This document shows positions 1-12,511 of a DNA stretch of 64,000 bases, piece after piece; position 1 is the stretch's first letter, and each line of letters opens with the position of its first letter. The stretch is from Stereum hirsutum FP-91666 SS1 (Eukaryota; Basidiomycota; Agaricomycetes; Russulales; Stereaceae), in the NCBI RefSeq assembly GCF_000264905.1, contig NW_006763146.1, positions 501,587 through 565,586 on the forward strand. The letters run 5' to 3'. A program made the position numbers and the translations under genes. The notes under the pieces were generated by a model, which did not search any database, was not told the DNA's origin, and was given only the letters and a program-made list of their open reading frames with translations.

Positions 1-3000
1 GGAGTAGCACATATGCACCCGACCCATGAATTAACGAAGGCGCCGGAGATTTATTCGGAAAATCCTCGTATTTCATGGAGCACATCCAGGTGCCGCCACT
101 GAGACAAGGCGACAATATCGAAGCCAAGGAGCGAGCGGAGTCGTATGGTATCACCTTGATAATGAGAGGATTGATGTATGCCGCTCCGGTGGGAGCCCGC
201 GCTACGCATACGGCGAGCTTAAGCACATCTATCCTTCTGCTACACCAGGCTGCATGAAGCAGAAGCGTTCGAACGCCCGAGTCTCCACGCGAGGATTGTC
301 TCTTAAAGTTAGAAAAGACCCGGTAGAAAGAGTTAACAGAAGATAAGTTGATGGACCCATAGGCTTGGAACGGTGCAGCTCGTTGAAGCGCGGAGACCCC
401 TCCCCGGAGTTCCGAGGTACGTACTTCGGAGCGGGATGAAGTCCTTTATCTCGACAATAGTGTCAAGGACGCAAGTAGCAATAGGACGGCGGGGACAGAC
501 AATCCCGTCGAATGGAACTCTGCCTTGTGAAGCAAAGACTACTACCCAAAGTTAGAGCGAAACCAGAGCAGTTAAGAGTCGCGAAGGACTTCTAGACCTG
601 CCAGGAACAGGCAACAGGACGTTCATTGTATGCATGGAAGACAGGCCCATGTCTAACAGGTCCGTGAGTAGCGTGGTCGCAATTCTGCGAGCGGTGCCGC
701 TGGACGTATAGGCTGTCGTCGCCATAGCTCGTACGAAAAATGGCCCCGAGCCCAACTCCGCCAGTATCGAAAAACGGCCGATAGAGGATGTGAGACACGT
801 GGTTGGAGGGGAGGAGTACTGCAGTGTGTGAGAGCCCAGAGGAGAACTAGGAGTTATTCAGGGCCGAGAGAAGATATCGGACGCGAGGTACTGTGTCCGA
901 TGAAACCTAAACCAGTTCTGAGGGCGAAAATCCCGAGGACATTGGGTTTAATGAGTGGAGCCAACAGGTTGAGGAACTAGAACATAACTTACAAGAAGAG
1001 GGTAGAAGAGAAGGTTCTTCATAATTCAAAGTGTGCATCACGGAAAAACAACTGAGTCGTTAGCCGAAGATAAGTCGAGACACAGAAAAATCTCAGTGGG
1101 TGACTTTCCGTAGCAGTCTAGGAGTGTTCCTTGACGCACAGAAGCACAAATACGAGGCTCTCAGCCAATCAGAAATCGATCTGAGCCTCTTTTCTGTGTT
1201 CTAGGTCTCTAGAACGTGCACAATCCCCCTACGGAAAGTCACCCAGTGATGTTGCAACATAAACGCACATTTTGAACGGGACTTCTGATGAGACTCAGTG
1301 GTGATGCGCGCTGGAATATCACGGTATCTGTATACGCGTCGGAGGCAGAGCTATCCTGACGTCGCGGAGCCGTTTTTATAAATGCCATGTCTGAGTGAAT
1401 GCCACGGTAAAAATGTTACGAAAGTGTGGATACACACATAAGAGAAGACATACCTTCTAGAGCCGCACAAGAGCCTTTCCAGTGCAACACCCTCATATTA
1501 TATCGGCGCCTCCGCCACCCATTAGCTCACAATGTGCCACTGAGAGCGACGCTATTGCATAGAACATCAGAAGGATCGCTGGTGCGTGCACTCGCAAGAA
1601 CATCCGACGCACAAATAGGCCTAAGGATGCATCGTGTCGCAAAACAAAAGCTTGGAATTACATTATAACGTCATCAGAAGTAGTCCACCATATGCGCATC
1701 AAAGGTATCGCGAAAGTCTGCCTATAACTCAGAGCTAGGAAGTATGTCGGGGGTAAAAGGCGGACATACGGATTCTTGGTGCAGGCGTATCATCGCTGCG
1801 ATATCTTAACGGCCCAACGAATGAAAGTCTCTGCAGTACGCAGACGAAGTAGCCGCCGTGGAACCTGCGCCACGCCGCCGAAGCTTCAGGCTAGCCACAT
1901 TGAGCTACACTTGCCAGCACTTACCGAGTGGCACCGGCAAGATGTCTGTGAGACGACAGCCAAGATTGGTGGGGCGCAGCACAGATGCAGCCATTCAAAA
2001 CGAGGGAAAGAAAAGACAAAACGGGGATCCACAAGGACAAGTATACGCATCGATGCGAGCGATCGCGCTGTACAAAAGAAAGGTAGTTACGCTTCGCCCG
2101 ACAGAAAGCCGACATATTTGCTACATATAAGCTGGTAACGAGTCTGCTGCTGGCTCCCAGAAAGAAAACGCGAGGCCCGACAGTGCTGGAACGGGGAACA
2201 CTCACGCGAGCGGATGCAAAAGAGCAAAGGCACAGGGCTAGCGCAATTTGGCCGAGGAGTCAGCACTACAAGGAGATGTGCAGAGATCGTAATCAGAACT
2301 ACATTCAATGAAGGGCTACTCTCAGACGTAGCCCTTCAAAGCGCATCTTGGGAATGGAAGGATATGCGGGGAAGGATGTGGGGAAGGGGTCAGCTGAGTG
2401 TGGGGAGTTTTGCGGTACCGAAGCGGATCGAAGCCCGTGAGTAAGAAGAGTTAGCGTGGACCGTACTGCGTTGCTCTCTAATTTGTCTGTCCTCGCAGTT
2501 GCAAGAGGTTTGGTCTGCAGTGTAGAGATACTGTATGCAAGAGAAGACGACAGGTGCCCAGAGGGAGCGACGAGATACTCAGAAAACTGAGCAGGAACGT
2601 ATCACAGAACGAGCGGATGGTGTTCCGAACTTCTCTTCCGCTAATCACAAGCCGCGAAGACCGCACACCAAGGATAGCCAACAAAAGCCATACCCCTGCT
2701 GGCAAAAGTGCAACCTTCTTTACATAACAATACGCAGAAAGAGCGCAAGGTAAGCGTGAAGTCCAGGGACCTAAGCATATGGATGCATGACGAGCAGGGT
2801 AGGACAAACGTCATACCTCGTCCAAGAGCGTTCAGAGCTCTGAAAGGAAACTCTCGATTGCTTCTGATGGCCTTTGCGCCTGAACGACGCGAAAAAATCG
2901 GCGGTAAGCTTGCCGTGCAGGTAGCGCCGAATCAACCAACAATCCCGAAAACGGTTTAGACGTGTCCGAGGTATGGGCCTGAAAAAATCTCGCTGACGAC

Positions 3001-5590
3001 TACGTGTAAGCCATCGGCAGTTAGAGGAGTACTCTGGAGGTAATTTTGGTGCACACGAAGCACAGGGCCGAGGAGAATGAAACGTACCGCATGGTTGCAA
3101 GCTTCGGGCTACAGGAGAAAGAGAAGACCTCTGTTCAGCATTAGTAGTAGAGTTGGTAGCAACCAGGAGAAGACCTACCCCGACGGTACACGGAATGATT
3201 GGGTCATAAATTCCTCTGACTCCTGGGAAATCAGTCCATCGATTGAGCGAGCTTCCCGTATGGGACAAAGGACCAATCTCCCTGACGAGTGGTGGAACTT
3301 CCAGTGAAAGACGGGCATGACCGTGGGATGCCTATCATTACAGCTCACGTCCTGTAGGTCTCACCGTAAAGATCGAGGTCCACAGTAGTAGCAGAAGTCG
3401 ACAGTTTCGTCGAGAGAGAAGGTCGTGTTATGGTTTGTGCCTCTGTGCACATACTGACGGCTATTGTATTGTTCCGCAAGTGAGTTCGTGCCAGCCCTCT
3501 ACTTGAAAATGAATTATCGCATTACTTACAGCAGTGCTATGTCGTCCCTCCTCCGCCACACGCAGAATGTTCCGCACAGTTGACCAAAGCTACCCGACTA
3601 AGCAGTGGGCCGCGAAGAACGCGAACGCGTTTGGGGTTTGTCGGCGAAAATAAGTTCACGACATATCGAGCAGAGATCTTGCGGGGTAATAAGAGGAGTG
3701 GGGCGAGCGCTTCCAATGATCGCGTCGTCCGATGCGCCGGGCCCACAGCGTCCGGTTTCGGTTGTCATAGCCGACTGTCGGAGAGACCCCTAACACCCCG
3801 TCTACGACATGGATGTCATGGCTGGCCGAGGTTGGTCCGTTGATCCGTTCTATAAACCGCACTACGGGACACAAAAGCAATCCGATATTGCACAAAAGGC
3901 CAAAGGTCAGTATATTAATCGAATCAAATCAAAGAATACTAAGCTGCCGCCCAGCGTTGAATAGAATAATCACACTCACCGAGCCCATGTGGCGTGCTAT
4001 GCAGACTCTTCTCCACCACTGTTTTCTCGAAAGGGTTGTCTTGGATTCATCCAGGATTCTACAACGGATGGGCTAGAGGAGAGATGCAATTACCTGCGTT
4101 TTGAAGCTTGATCGTCTTTCTGTCCCATGAATGATCCATGCAGTTCTTCCACACTGAGGCGCTATGCAGGTAGAATTGCAACTGGCTAGTAGTTTGTGGC
4201 TAGTCCGAGACCGACGAGACGACGAACGAGATACTTTTCTCGTGGGGGAAATGGATGGTGGTCGAGGGGGTGAAGTTCGAGTCTGACACGTTTGCATCAG
4301 CGACCTTCTTATATGATGGCGGAAGAAGACGAGCAGCTGCTCGCTGTTCTGCTCAGCTGTCCTGTCGTCCGACTCAGCTGATGCGTGGATCATAGTCATC
4401 TGTCTCTATCCCCCACTGTTTGAATTGCGACTCTGTTCCGTCGTTGTCGATCTATCTGCGGTTCTCTGTCCCGAGATATGCTTCTGTGGGCTTCGTCGCA
4501 GCGCATTGAATTGCCGGCCACATCGTCGTTGAAAATGTGCAACCGCCGGCACGTTAAACTCATGGGATTTGGAGCTTCCCAGCGGTTAAATCACGATGTC
4601 AGTCAGGTCGTTGAGACCCGCTGGCTGCCGAAGCAATCCCCGCAGCTTTTGTTGCGGCTACGGAATATTGACGGTATATTGAAAGTGGTTATGCCGCATT
4701 TTTATCCTCACATTTCTGATCATCTGAACAGATGAATATGGGTTTCATCCTCACGGCATGGATCATCTGCCTACAGGTAGATTGCCACTTGATACGGTAT
4801 TTTGCGCTCATCGTCCCTTCATTCGTACAAATAACCCAGAAGGAGATAGTGTTGCACCTCCTTTAGGACATTCATGATCATCGGATACGTTGCGAATATC
4901 TGAGAAGTGTTTTCTCCCCTTACCCCCAACCCAAAGTTTTAACCGAGACCTGACGTTATTCTACAAACCTTTCCTAGCTGCTCTGTGCAAACTTCATGTA
5001 CCGATGATCTCGGTGCTTGACTTTGCGGTTTTACCTCAGGAGCCACAGGATTAGGAGCAGTGATATAGGTTGTCGCCGGCAGGAACTTATGTTATCCATC
5101 TACTACTATACGGTGAGGGCACGCGCCTACGCACTAATTCCGCCAACTTTATTCCTTCCTTACGCTCACCGCTACAGTAGGACCGCCAACGAGTGCAATA
5201 CTACCTCGCGAATACCTTCGTTCCCGGCACTGTAGCTTAAAGGCTACCTTACCATCAGAGCCGTAAATCGCATGAATAATTGAGTATGGGCCGGTGCTCA
5301 AAGCGATCTCACATGCATCTCAGGATCGCTTCACGTGTATATGTCCTGTCACCATCGGGTGATTATCGACTACTGTGGTTGAGGAATATTTCTTACACGC
5401 CATCGCATACCGATGAATTCGCGAGGCTTCTCGTTCGTGGTACGCACTTTTTCATATGGGGCTCTGGACGCAACACTCTGGATAGTGACATCCTCCGCTC
5501 CTAGGTCTATACGACTCTGCTTCACACCCACAATCTCATCGGGATGTCAAGAATAACTTTTCGCAGTCGAAGTTGTCAAAACACTGTTTT
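1..5590. other. Gene-free left flank
   Basis: I see no reading frame here with recognisable motifs, plausible splice-linked exons or coding-like composition over more than about 100 codons. The many short frames on both strands overlap one another and look random. The only structured item is the foldback element at 1093-1249. The stretch could be decayed repeat DNA or a long intergenic region. Nothing in it ties to the gene-like remnant that begins at 5591. Confidence 0.6.
1093..1249. mobile_element. MITE-like foldback element with 21-bp terminal inverted repeats
   Basis: The left end (1093-1113) and right end (1229-1249) are inverted copies of one another over 21 bp with a single mismatch. 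The left end begins TCAGTGGGTGACTTTCCG. Inside lies a second inverted pair, CACAGAA / TTCTGTG around 1138 and 1192, together with GAGGCTC / GAGCCTC around 1154 and 1184, so the whole element can fold into a long hairpin. It has no coding capacity. Short length, terminal inverted repeats and non-coding content are the usual marks of a miniature inverted-repeat transposable element. I could not define a clear target-site duplication, and I saw no second copy in the window. Confidence 0.6.
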
Positions 5591-7018
5591 TTAGATGCGT
5601 TTTGTAGTCTTCTCATTGTACAGCTTTGATGCTATTCCTGTCGTCTCGCCCCTCATACCTAGGTCACGTCTTTCGCTTGGGGGCACATGCAGTCCAGATG
5701 AAAGAATCGTCACCACGGGCCAACCCACGGTATAAAGCTCTGAGCCCGCTGCAGTAAAAAGCGTAATCGAGTCTCCTACTGCAAGAAAAGGGCCATGGTC
5801 GACAGCCGTGTCGCTCGATTGACGACTGGGCGAAGACGGCGGTGAGATGTATGCGGAGGGGACAAAATCTGCAGCAACAAGTCGGATCAGAAGATGGCAC
5901 AGATAACCAGGGTATACACGTACTGTTGTAATGCGGAAGCTGCTCTTCACGCATCTTGAAGGGTTCTATGAGAGGAAAGCCCAGAAACTTTGCGACTTCG
6001 TCACTCTCCGGAGTGAACCCACAAGCCTTGTGCACGTCGGCAAGAACATCGTAATGGAACCTTTTCCATCTCGCCGTAGATCCCATGATGTACATATTGA
6101 CATCGTGCAGTTCATACCCCCACTCCTTCAAGTAACTCTGGAGCTGCTCTGTCCCGTATCTCTCTCTGCCTTCGCTGTCGGGTGACCAGTATACATACCT
6201 CTGGGAGCGTCATGCACCCGTCCTCCTCCACCTCGACGTCACGAAAAAAAATAGATATAGTTTTTCCGGCTTTGATAGTTCTTCGTCGTCGCACATGAAA
6301 GTACCTGCCAACAAGAAGGCACGGTCGACGATCTTGGGCACCTCGATGCGTCCAATCCGAACGTGCAACGGGAACTCCGCTGTTATTCACTAAATGAGTG
6401 GCGAGGTACAAAAATTGTTATTGACATTCCTTATTACCGGGGATCAAGTGGTCGAACAGCTCTTGCTTTCAGAGCTTGGAGATCAGGTAATGAGCCTGAG
6501 ACAGCCAGGCATTATAGTCGATGGAGCACTGTGTGGGCCTGTCTAGCGAAACAAACACAGGTAAATCCGAAGGGGACGACATCTCAAATCTAGTGATATG
6601 GTCGTGAACGTTCGATGGAATATATGTCAGGTAAAGATGATTTCTATTACCTCGACCATCCTGGATGAACCACATCCAAATTTCTTGATTCCCAACGCAA
6701 TTTCCCCGACCATGGGCCATTTGAAAGAAGAGGTATACGACCTGAATTGTAGTGAATGACGTCTTCCTCGATTGAAACATTTTGACCATAAATGTTTCCA
6801 GAAGTATACGGAATAGAGTACGTAGCATCTGTGCCTTTCGTGGCGTCGACCATAATCATGGACCATGTCCCGAGGCCGAAATATGTTGCGTCTTTAAGGC
6901 AGGACATGAGTTTATAAAAGTCATGCAATAAAGCCCTCTTGGCCATGGATGTCAAGGAGGAAGATCTGTTGAAGATTAATATATCAGTCGTGTTACGAAC
7001 CTGCACGGTATCATCCAT
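5591..7018 (-). pseudogene. Multi-exon gene remnant with two in-frame TGA codons
   Basis: On the minus strand a coherent frame can be spliced from exons at about 7018-6661, 6589-6438, 6379-5924 and 5868-5591, with clean GT-AG introns between them. It is interrupted by TGA at 6469-6471 and at 6210-6212, and the frame stays open and protein-like on both sides of each. The C-terminal half contains SIDYNAWLSQAHYL, RIGRIEVPKIVDRA, RYVYWSPDSEG and KACGFTPESDEVAKFLG. The last pieces vaguely resemble conserved hypothetical proteins of Agaricomycetes, but I cannot name a function. Further 5' exons may lie up to about 8290: a Q/N-rich piece near 8040 and RNPHILQVYGISLEP near 7760, which looks faintly like a protein-kinase N-lobe. 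Both stops could be CGA to TGA transitions. It is either a recently killed gene or one whose exon structure I have misread. Confidence 0.5.
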
Positions 7019-8936
7019 AAATCTAGATTGAATACGAACTTGAACAATTGGTCAAGGGTGGGAGTGGGAGTCAACGCCAACAAGATGGACGCTGTTACTC
7101 ACGGATCCATCCCATATATCAGGGTATACAAACTGCCCAATCTGCCAGGTGCAGCGTAGACCACGCCCTAGTGTACGATGTTCTACGGGAACAATTAAAA
7201 TCAGGCAACAGAGCTGATTGTTCAAATTCAGATCGTATTCGTAGATGCTCAGTGCTCACTCAGCATGACTGGGATAACCATAAAAGTTGGCCACACAGAG
7301 TCGGTCCGTCGTCGTATTCACGGGTGTGGAATGGGTTATGAAAGCCTGTCGACGGATAGATCAGACAAGCGGGTATAGATGAGAGCCCTCATTTGACTGA
7401 CCCCAATGATGCGCTGTGCGTGCAGATACTCACCCACCCTCTAAATCGGTTACAAAAACCAGTAATGGATCGGTTCATTCGTTGTTCTCCCATCACCATA
7501 TATTTACGAGGAATCGTACCACGTAGTCTGATAACTACAACACTTTCAGATAGATAACTCCATTAGTGCATGTTCACACTCACTAGCCTGATATGTGCGA
7601 TGAACATGTCTTGTGACGATGTCAATGAATCAATGTAGTCTCTCCAGGGGCGTAAAGACTCTGCAGAGGTCAGCAAGGTGAGCTATGAGCAAGCTAAGAG
7701 CGTGATGAATATACCTACCTCCATGCAGCATCAAAGCTGTAGGCTCAAGAGAAATGCCATATACTTGTAAAATGTGCGGGTTCCTATGGAACATTCGGTC
7801 AATAGGGACGACAGGGGAGGGGGAGGGGGGGGATTGACGCCATACACAAGTTTGTGGTAGACATCAAGGTCCTTCAGCATGGCCTGGGGGACGATTCCGC
7901 ATTGTTCTACGTGTTTTCAATCGTGATATCCCGGGTGTAAGGATGTCAAAACAGTATAAGGACGCTCACGTTCTGCTTGCATGTCCATCTGGGAGGAATG
8001 ATTAGTTGTCTGTCAGTGAACGCGCCATTGCCGCCGCGCTACCTGGTTGTTGTTGGGTTGTTGGTGCTGAAGCTGATGCCTGTTGAAACACGGTACGATA
8101 TGTGAGACTAAGTAACAGTTCGGCAGATAGAAGGAAGAATAAAAATGGAGGGGACCGAGACGCCGCCGTGACTACCGTGAATCTTGGGGGAGAAAAAAGT
8201 GGCGTTGTTGCCTCGCGCGAACAAGAACCAAACATGGACAAACAGTAAGCTTCGTGTCGGTGCCACACCGACGATCGCCACATCCGAAACACTCGTCCTG
8301 CTATACTGCCATCGACTGCGCTCTGAGTAGCAAGATCGTATGTGATTGCTCTCTCTACCTCATTCCCACCACTCTGAGTCTCCTAAGCCCCAGCCTCACT
8401 CAACATACAAGTACGTACACCCCGACATCTGCATCTACAACAGCCTGAAGAACCAAAAAAAGACGAAGAACAAACGAGAACGAAGCTAGGCAAATCGAAT
8501 GAGAATCAAAAGACGAAATATGCATGCCAATAATGCAAAACAACAGAAAAGATGATGATCGTGGCGCACGAACTTGGCCTGAACAAAGGGTCAGAGGACC
8601 GTGTTCGCTATGACCGAGACGCGAGTCTAGTTACAGCTATGTCCAACTTGGAGTGTCGGAGCAAGCGTGAATAATACGGAGAGAGAAGTGCCGGAAAGGG
8701 AAAAGTTGTACGAAGAAAAGAATCGAAGAATTGGAGAATAAACGTGGAGTACGTATATCCATAGATATCGACGATATAATCCGAGAAATAACGGAACGAA
8801 AAAAGGGCAAAAAAAAGGAGCAATTAATGGATGGGTTAGTGTATAGTTTACCGAAAGAGTGCCATATGCTGGTGGTGAAGGGAACTGAGGCGTCGTGCGG
8901 ACACAGACCAACTATCGGCGGTAACGCGGAAACGGT
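7019..8936. other. Possible 5' exons of the remnant, otherwise no gene seen
   Basis: Scattered minus-strand fragments (near 7130, 7680, 7760-7880 and 8040-8240) could be upstream exons of the 5591-7018 remnant, but I could not join them into one frame. A guanine-rich run sits at 7814-7832. From about 8300 to 8936 I see nothing beyond the presumed 3' untranslated region of the phosphatase gene that ends at 8937. Confidence 0.4.
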
Positions 8937-11768
8937 CTACCCAAGATGAGGAAGGACACCCCATCCGACGGCCTCGAAGGAAGCAGGACAGATGACGGAG
9001 GCAATGATCGCGATGCCAGCGTAGACGAAGACTTTCGTCAACACTATAAGCCAGAAACCAAACAAAAAAATCAGCGCTCAGCCCAAAGTCGTGAAAGGCG
9101 AATTAGTGGTCCACAGAACGTACCATCGGCATCATAATGCTTCACAATATCTGCCTTATCTCTTGCCCCTCCTTCATCCACCTCCGAGAATCCCAGTCCT
9201 ATCCTCTCACCTTCCCCACCCTCGTCCTCATTCTCCCCATCCCGCCATCCACTCCACCCAGCCTTCTTCTCATCCACAGATCCCTCATTCGCAGCACCAG
9301 TACCGCCAGCGCCCCTCCTCGTAATCTTACTCCACCCCCCAACAGCCCCCCTCCCACCTCCGACCCTCTGCCCACTCGTGATTCCCTGCTCGTGCCCACC
9401 AGAAACTTCCTCCCACCCCGCCCCCTGCATCTCCAAACTCAAATCAATCATACTCGGAATGGGTCTCAACTCGCCCAAGCCCCTCCCTCCACCCCTCCCT
9501 CCATCCATCGCCCCACCTCCACTCCCACCACTCCCACCACCGCTATAATGTCCCGACCCACCGTACACGTACGCCGGCATGCGGCCGTACTCGGTGGCGG
9601 GGGTATAATGACGACGGTTGGGCAGGCCCCAGCCTGGTCTGATCTTGGTGACGGTGTGGGCGAGGAAACGGAAGAGGGGCGGGAGGATAGAATGTAAGAC
9701 TGGTTTGGCGATCAGTCGGAAGACTAGGATGACGAGTGTTCCGGAGACCATTTTCAGTGTTGAGATGAATAGGAAGCTTAGGAAGGAAGTGGCCGTGATG
9801 GTCGACGGTTCGGAGAAGGGAGAAGGAGGAGTGTAGCTTGAGTTTAATGGAGACATGCCGGGGAGAGAGGAGAGTGCTGTGGGCGACGAGAAGGCGGGGA
9901 AGTTGGCGGAGAAGGAGAAGCCGAGGAGAACACCCAGCATGACTGAGATGAAGGCTATTGCGTCTTCAAAGCAGGGACAATCGTCGACGGGCTGAGGGTG
10001 CTGATTGACAAGAAGGAGGCCAATCGCGGTCACCGTCAAGGGTGCTAGTTGATTGACGTTAAGTGAGCGGAGACGAATAAAATATGAGGGGAAAGTACAC
10101 TGACCATACCATCCACCACCCATAATCCACTGCTCGACGTGAGGCATCCAATAGATTTGGACCAGCCACATTGCCGTTCCGAGTAGAGAACCCGCTGTCA
10201 CGTCCACGAAACCGTGCATCTGTACGGAAGGGAAGATGAATCAGAAAAATTTGCATCACAGGGTCATGGAAAGCAATATAGACCGTATTTCATGTGAGTA
10301 ACAAGTAAGAAGGACTCACCCCTGTGTACAGCCTTCCACCGACGATACTGAGTATGTAGAAGATCGCAAGAGCGATACACACCCCGAATGTCTGTTGCGC
10401 GATCATATCCTCACGAAGGAGTTCGTAGGCATGTCCAAGGAAGAAGAGCGCCATAGACACAGCGTTAGTGCTGTGGGAAGAGGGAAACCCGTATTCCAGG
10501 TGGTGCGAGCCAATGGCTAAGGTCACAGAAGTAGATTAAATTCAGCAACTACGGGAGGCAAGGACCCTACAAAAGAATACAAATAACGTACTGAGACGAG
10601 TGACAGGTGGCGCAAAGGGGCGCGGGGAGCACATGAGGTCCTTCAAGAAGGACGCAGAATATCCACCAAGGGCAAGTACATAAACCAGACTGAGAAAACA
10701 GGATCAGGCGAGAACACTATCCAGTAAGCAGAGTATACGCACCCGCGCCCTAGGCCGTCATATCCAAAGAAGAAAAGTGACGGGAGGAACATCATGAAGA
10801 AAGTATGCGTTCCGAGCATCGATGTATATACGAAATAAGCATCGAGGGAGGGCGTTCGTGTATATTCCTGTAGGAAGAGCACAAGTATGAGTGACCCGCG
10901 AAAACCATCTGAAGAGAAAAAGGAGAGGCTCAGTCGGAATTGTCTGGCGCCTGCTCTGTAGAGCTCCAAGCATCAGAATGTGGCCACATTTATTGGCCAA
11001 GTTCAACCGATAAACATTAACCGTTATAACAATTACGGAGAGCGTCACATTCACTATATTCGTTACCTTCATAAATAAGGCGCATGATACGCCATGAAAG
11101 TTTGATATGATGACTAAGTCAAATATAGACACGTAAAAACAGGATGATGCCTCAGCGGAGCACAATCGCCCATCTCATTTACCTGATGGATATGGAACGA
11201 TGCCCGCGAAACAAACAATAGAAAGAGCGAGACAGATAGTCTTGCAAGTCATTGTGAGATGACTTAGCCCCAGTGCCAGGTGAAAAGAGCTTCCGAGCAG
11301 CGCACAAGACCTGCTCTGTATGAGACCATAGATGACACGAACCTGCACTTTCGCCAACACGCCGCTCTCCCATTCAACAATTTCCACCAACTGCCTCCTC
11401 ATCGCCGCCCTCCAAGGACTCAGCGTATTCGTATACACCTCTTCCGGGAGACGTCCCGCGGGAACATTCGTATTCGCATTCGCGGCATCCATATCTGCCA
11501 GAGTCCCGTTCCCACCCGCATTGGCGCTGGCATCAAGGACGGGTCCGTTCGAGTGCTTTTCGTCTGAGTAATATTGTGTATGGTTTCGGAGGTCCTCTTG
11601 CGGGAACGAAGCATAGGTGGGCAACGCGGAAAAAGTGGTGTTTGTCTCGTGAGTGAAGTCAGCGGCATTGGAGGGATCGGACTGCTGTTTCGTGAGCAGG
11701 CCATTCGTTGATATGTTGTCGTTGTTATTGCTGGCGGCGGGCCGCACAGCTTCGTGTTCGTTAGACAT
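8937..11768 (-). CDS. LCB3: LCB3-type sphingoid-base-1-phosphate phosphatase (PAP2 family)
   Basis: Spliced model of seven exons: 11768-11343, 10870-10743, 10689-10592, 10516-10320, 10219-10105, 10044-9124 and 9043-8937, giving about 663 residues. All three PAP2 phosphatase signatures are present: KDLMCSPRPFAPP near residue 200, GFPSSHSTNAV near 228, and GRLYTGMHGFVDV around 280. The last is formed by splicing exons 4 and 5. HPQPVDDCPCFEDAIAF follows, as in yeast Lcb3/Ysr3. The Ser-His-Ser and the Arg/His of the signatures are the expected catalytic residues. The enzyme should sit in the ER membrane and dephosphorylate dihydrosphingosine or phytosphingosine 1-phosphate, feeding long-chain bases back to ceramide synthesis. 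Hydrophobic segments alternate through the middle. A Gly/Ser-rich hydrophilic stretch precedes the final membrane segment, reached through the junction DADVLTKVFVYAG. Intron 1 is unusually long at 472 nt. The gene diverges from the P450. Confidence 0.9.
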
Positions 11769-12511
11769 GCCGCGCTTTCGATATTTGTAGGCGAATCGGG
11801 GGCGGTGTGTGTTGCCAAGAAAGGTCTGGCGATCAAAAATTCAGGCAACTGTGCGGGGTGATGTACAGAAAGCGGGGTATAATAGGCAGCGGGAGGAGAG
11901 AGCTAGAAAGCGAGCAAGAAAGAACGACGGTGACCCTCGTTCGTCACCGTCTCTGCCTTCACCAAAGATTGCTAGTCGTCGTCGAAGATGATGGCGGTGA
12001 GGACGAAGACGGAACGGAGCGATGACGCTGACCAAGTCCGAACGTCGAAGCCGGCGGACGGCCGCTTACCACGCTTTGATTTGATCGACTACAAAAATCC
12101 TGGTTTCAAATGCACTACAAACTACAGCACCCTACGGCAGCGTGCCGCTGCTGCGTGCGGCGTTGCTGTCGGGGTTTGAGCCCGCCTAAGTAGCAATTTC
12201 TTATAAGAATCCGCTCCGAGCTCTATACTTGGATGGGAAACTCTTCAATGCTTTATGAAGACCACGAGATCTTGTAGAATGGTTTACAACCTATCTGTCC
12301 AACCAATCTTATCTTGCGGCTTTCCTCTTTGCAGCGGCGTAGTTCCGCTCATTTACGATTTCATATCCTTCAGTCTTTCCTCGTAATATCGGATTCTCCG
12401 AATACTCAATGATATATATCGGGCTTCTGTGTGTTCTCTGGTGTTCCCACTCGCTGACTCCTCGAAGTTCACCTCGACTATTCCCTGGACCGTGAGGCTA
12501 AGAGGACCACG
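11769..12511. promoter_or_regulatory. Shared divergent promoter region
   Basis: These 743 bp separate the start codons of the LCB3-type gene (leftward) and the P450 gene (rightward), so they must contain both promoters and 5' untranslated regions. I see no supported coding sequence. Pyrimidine-rich sequence just before 12512 is typical of fungal start regions. No specific operator could be assigned. Confidence 0.5.

Noticed and set aside
6246..6253. Apparent frameshift at a T8 run in the 5591-7018 remnant
   Set aside because: Reading straight through keeps one frame into RYVYWSPDSEG with only a TGA to explain, so a frameshift is not required.
7680..7900. Protein-kinase-like fragment (HILQVYGISLEP) as evidence for a kinase gene
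   Set aside because: No catalytic loop, DFG or APE motif could be found downstream in any spliced frame.
9091..9697. Long proline-rich plus-strand frames opposite the LCB3-type gene
   Set aside because: They are antisense shadows of its Gly/Ser-rich exon 6, which has splice and motif support.
11280..11571. Plus-strand frames antisense to exon 1 of the LCB3-type gene
   Set aside because: No motif and no splice context; exon 1 joins in phase to the phosphatase domain.
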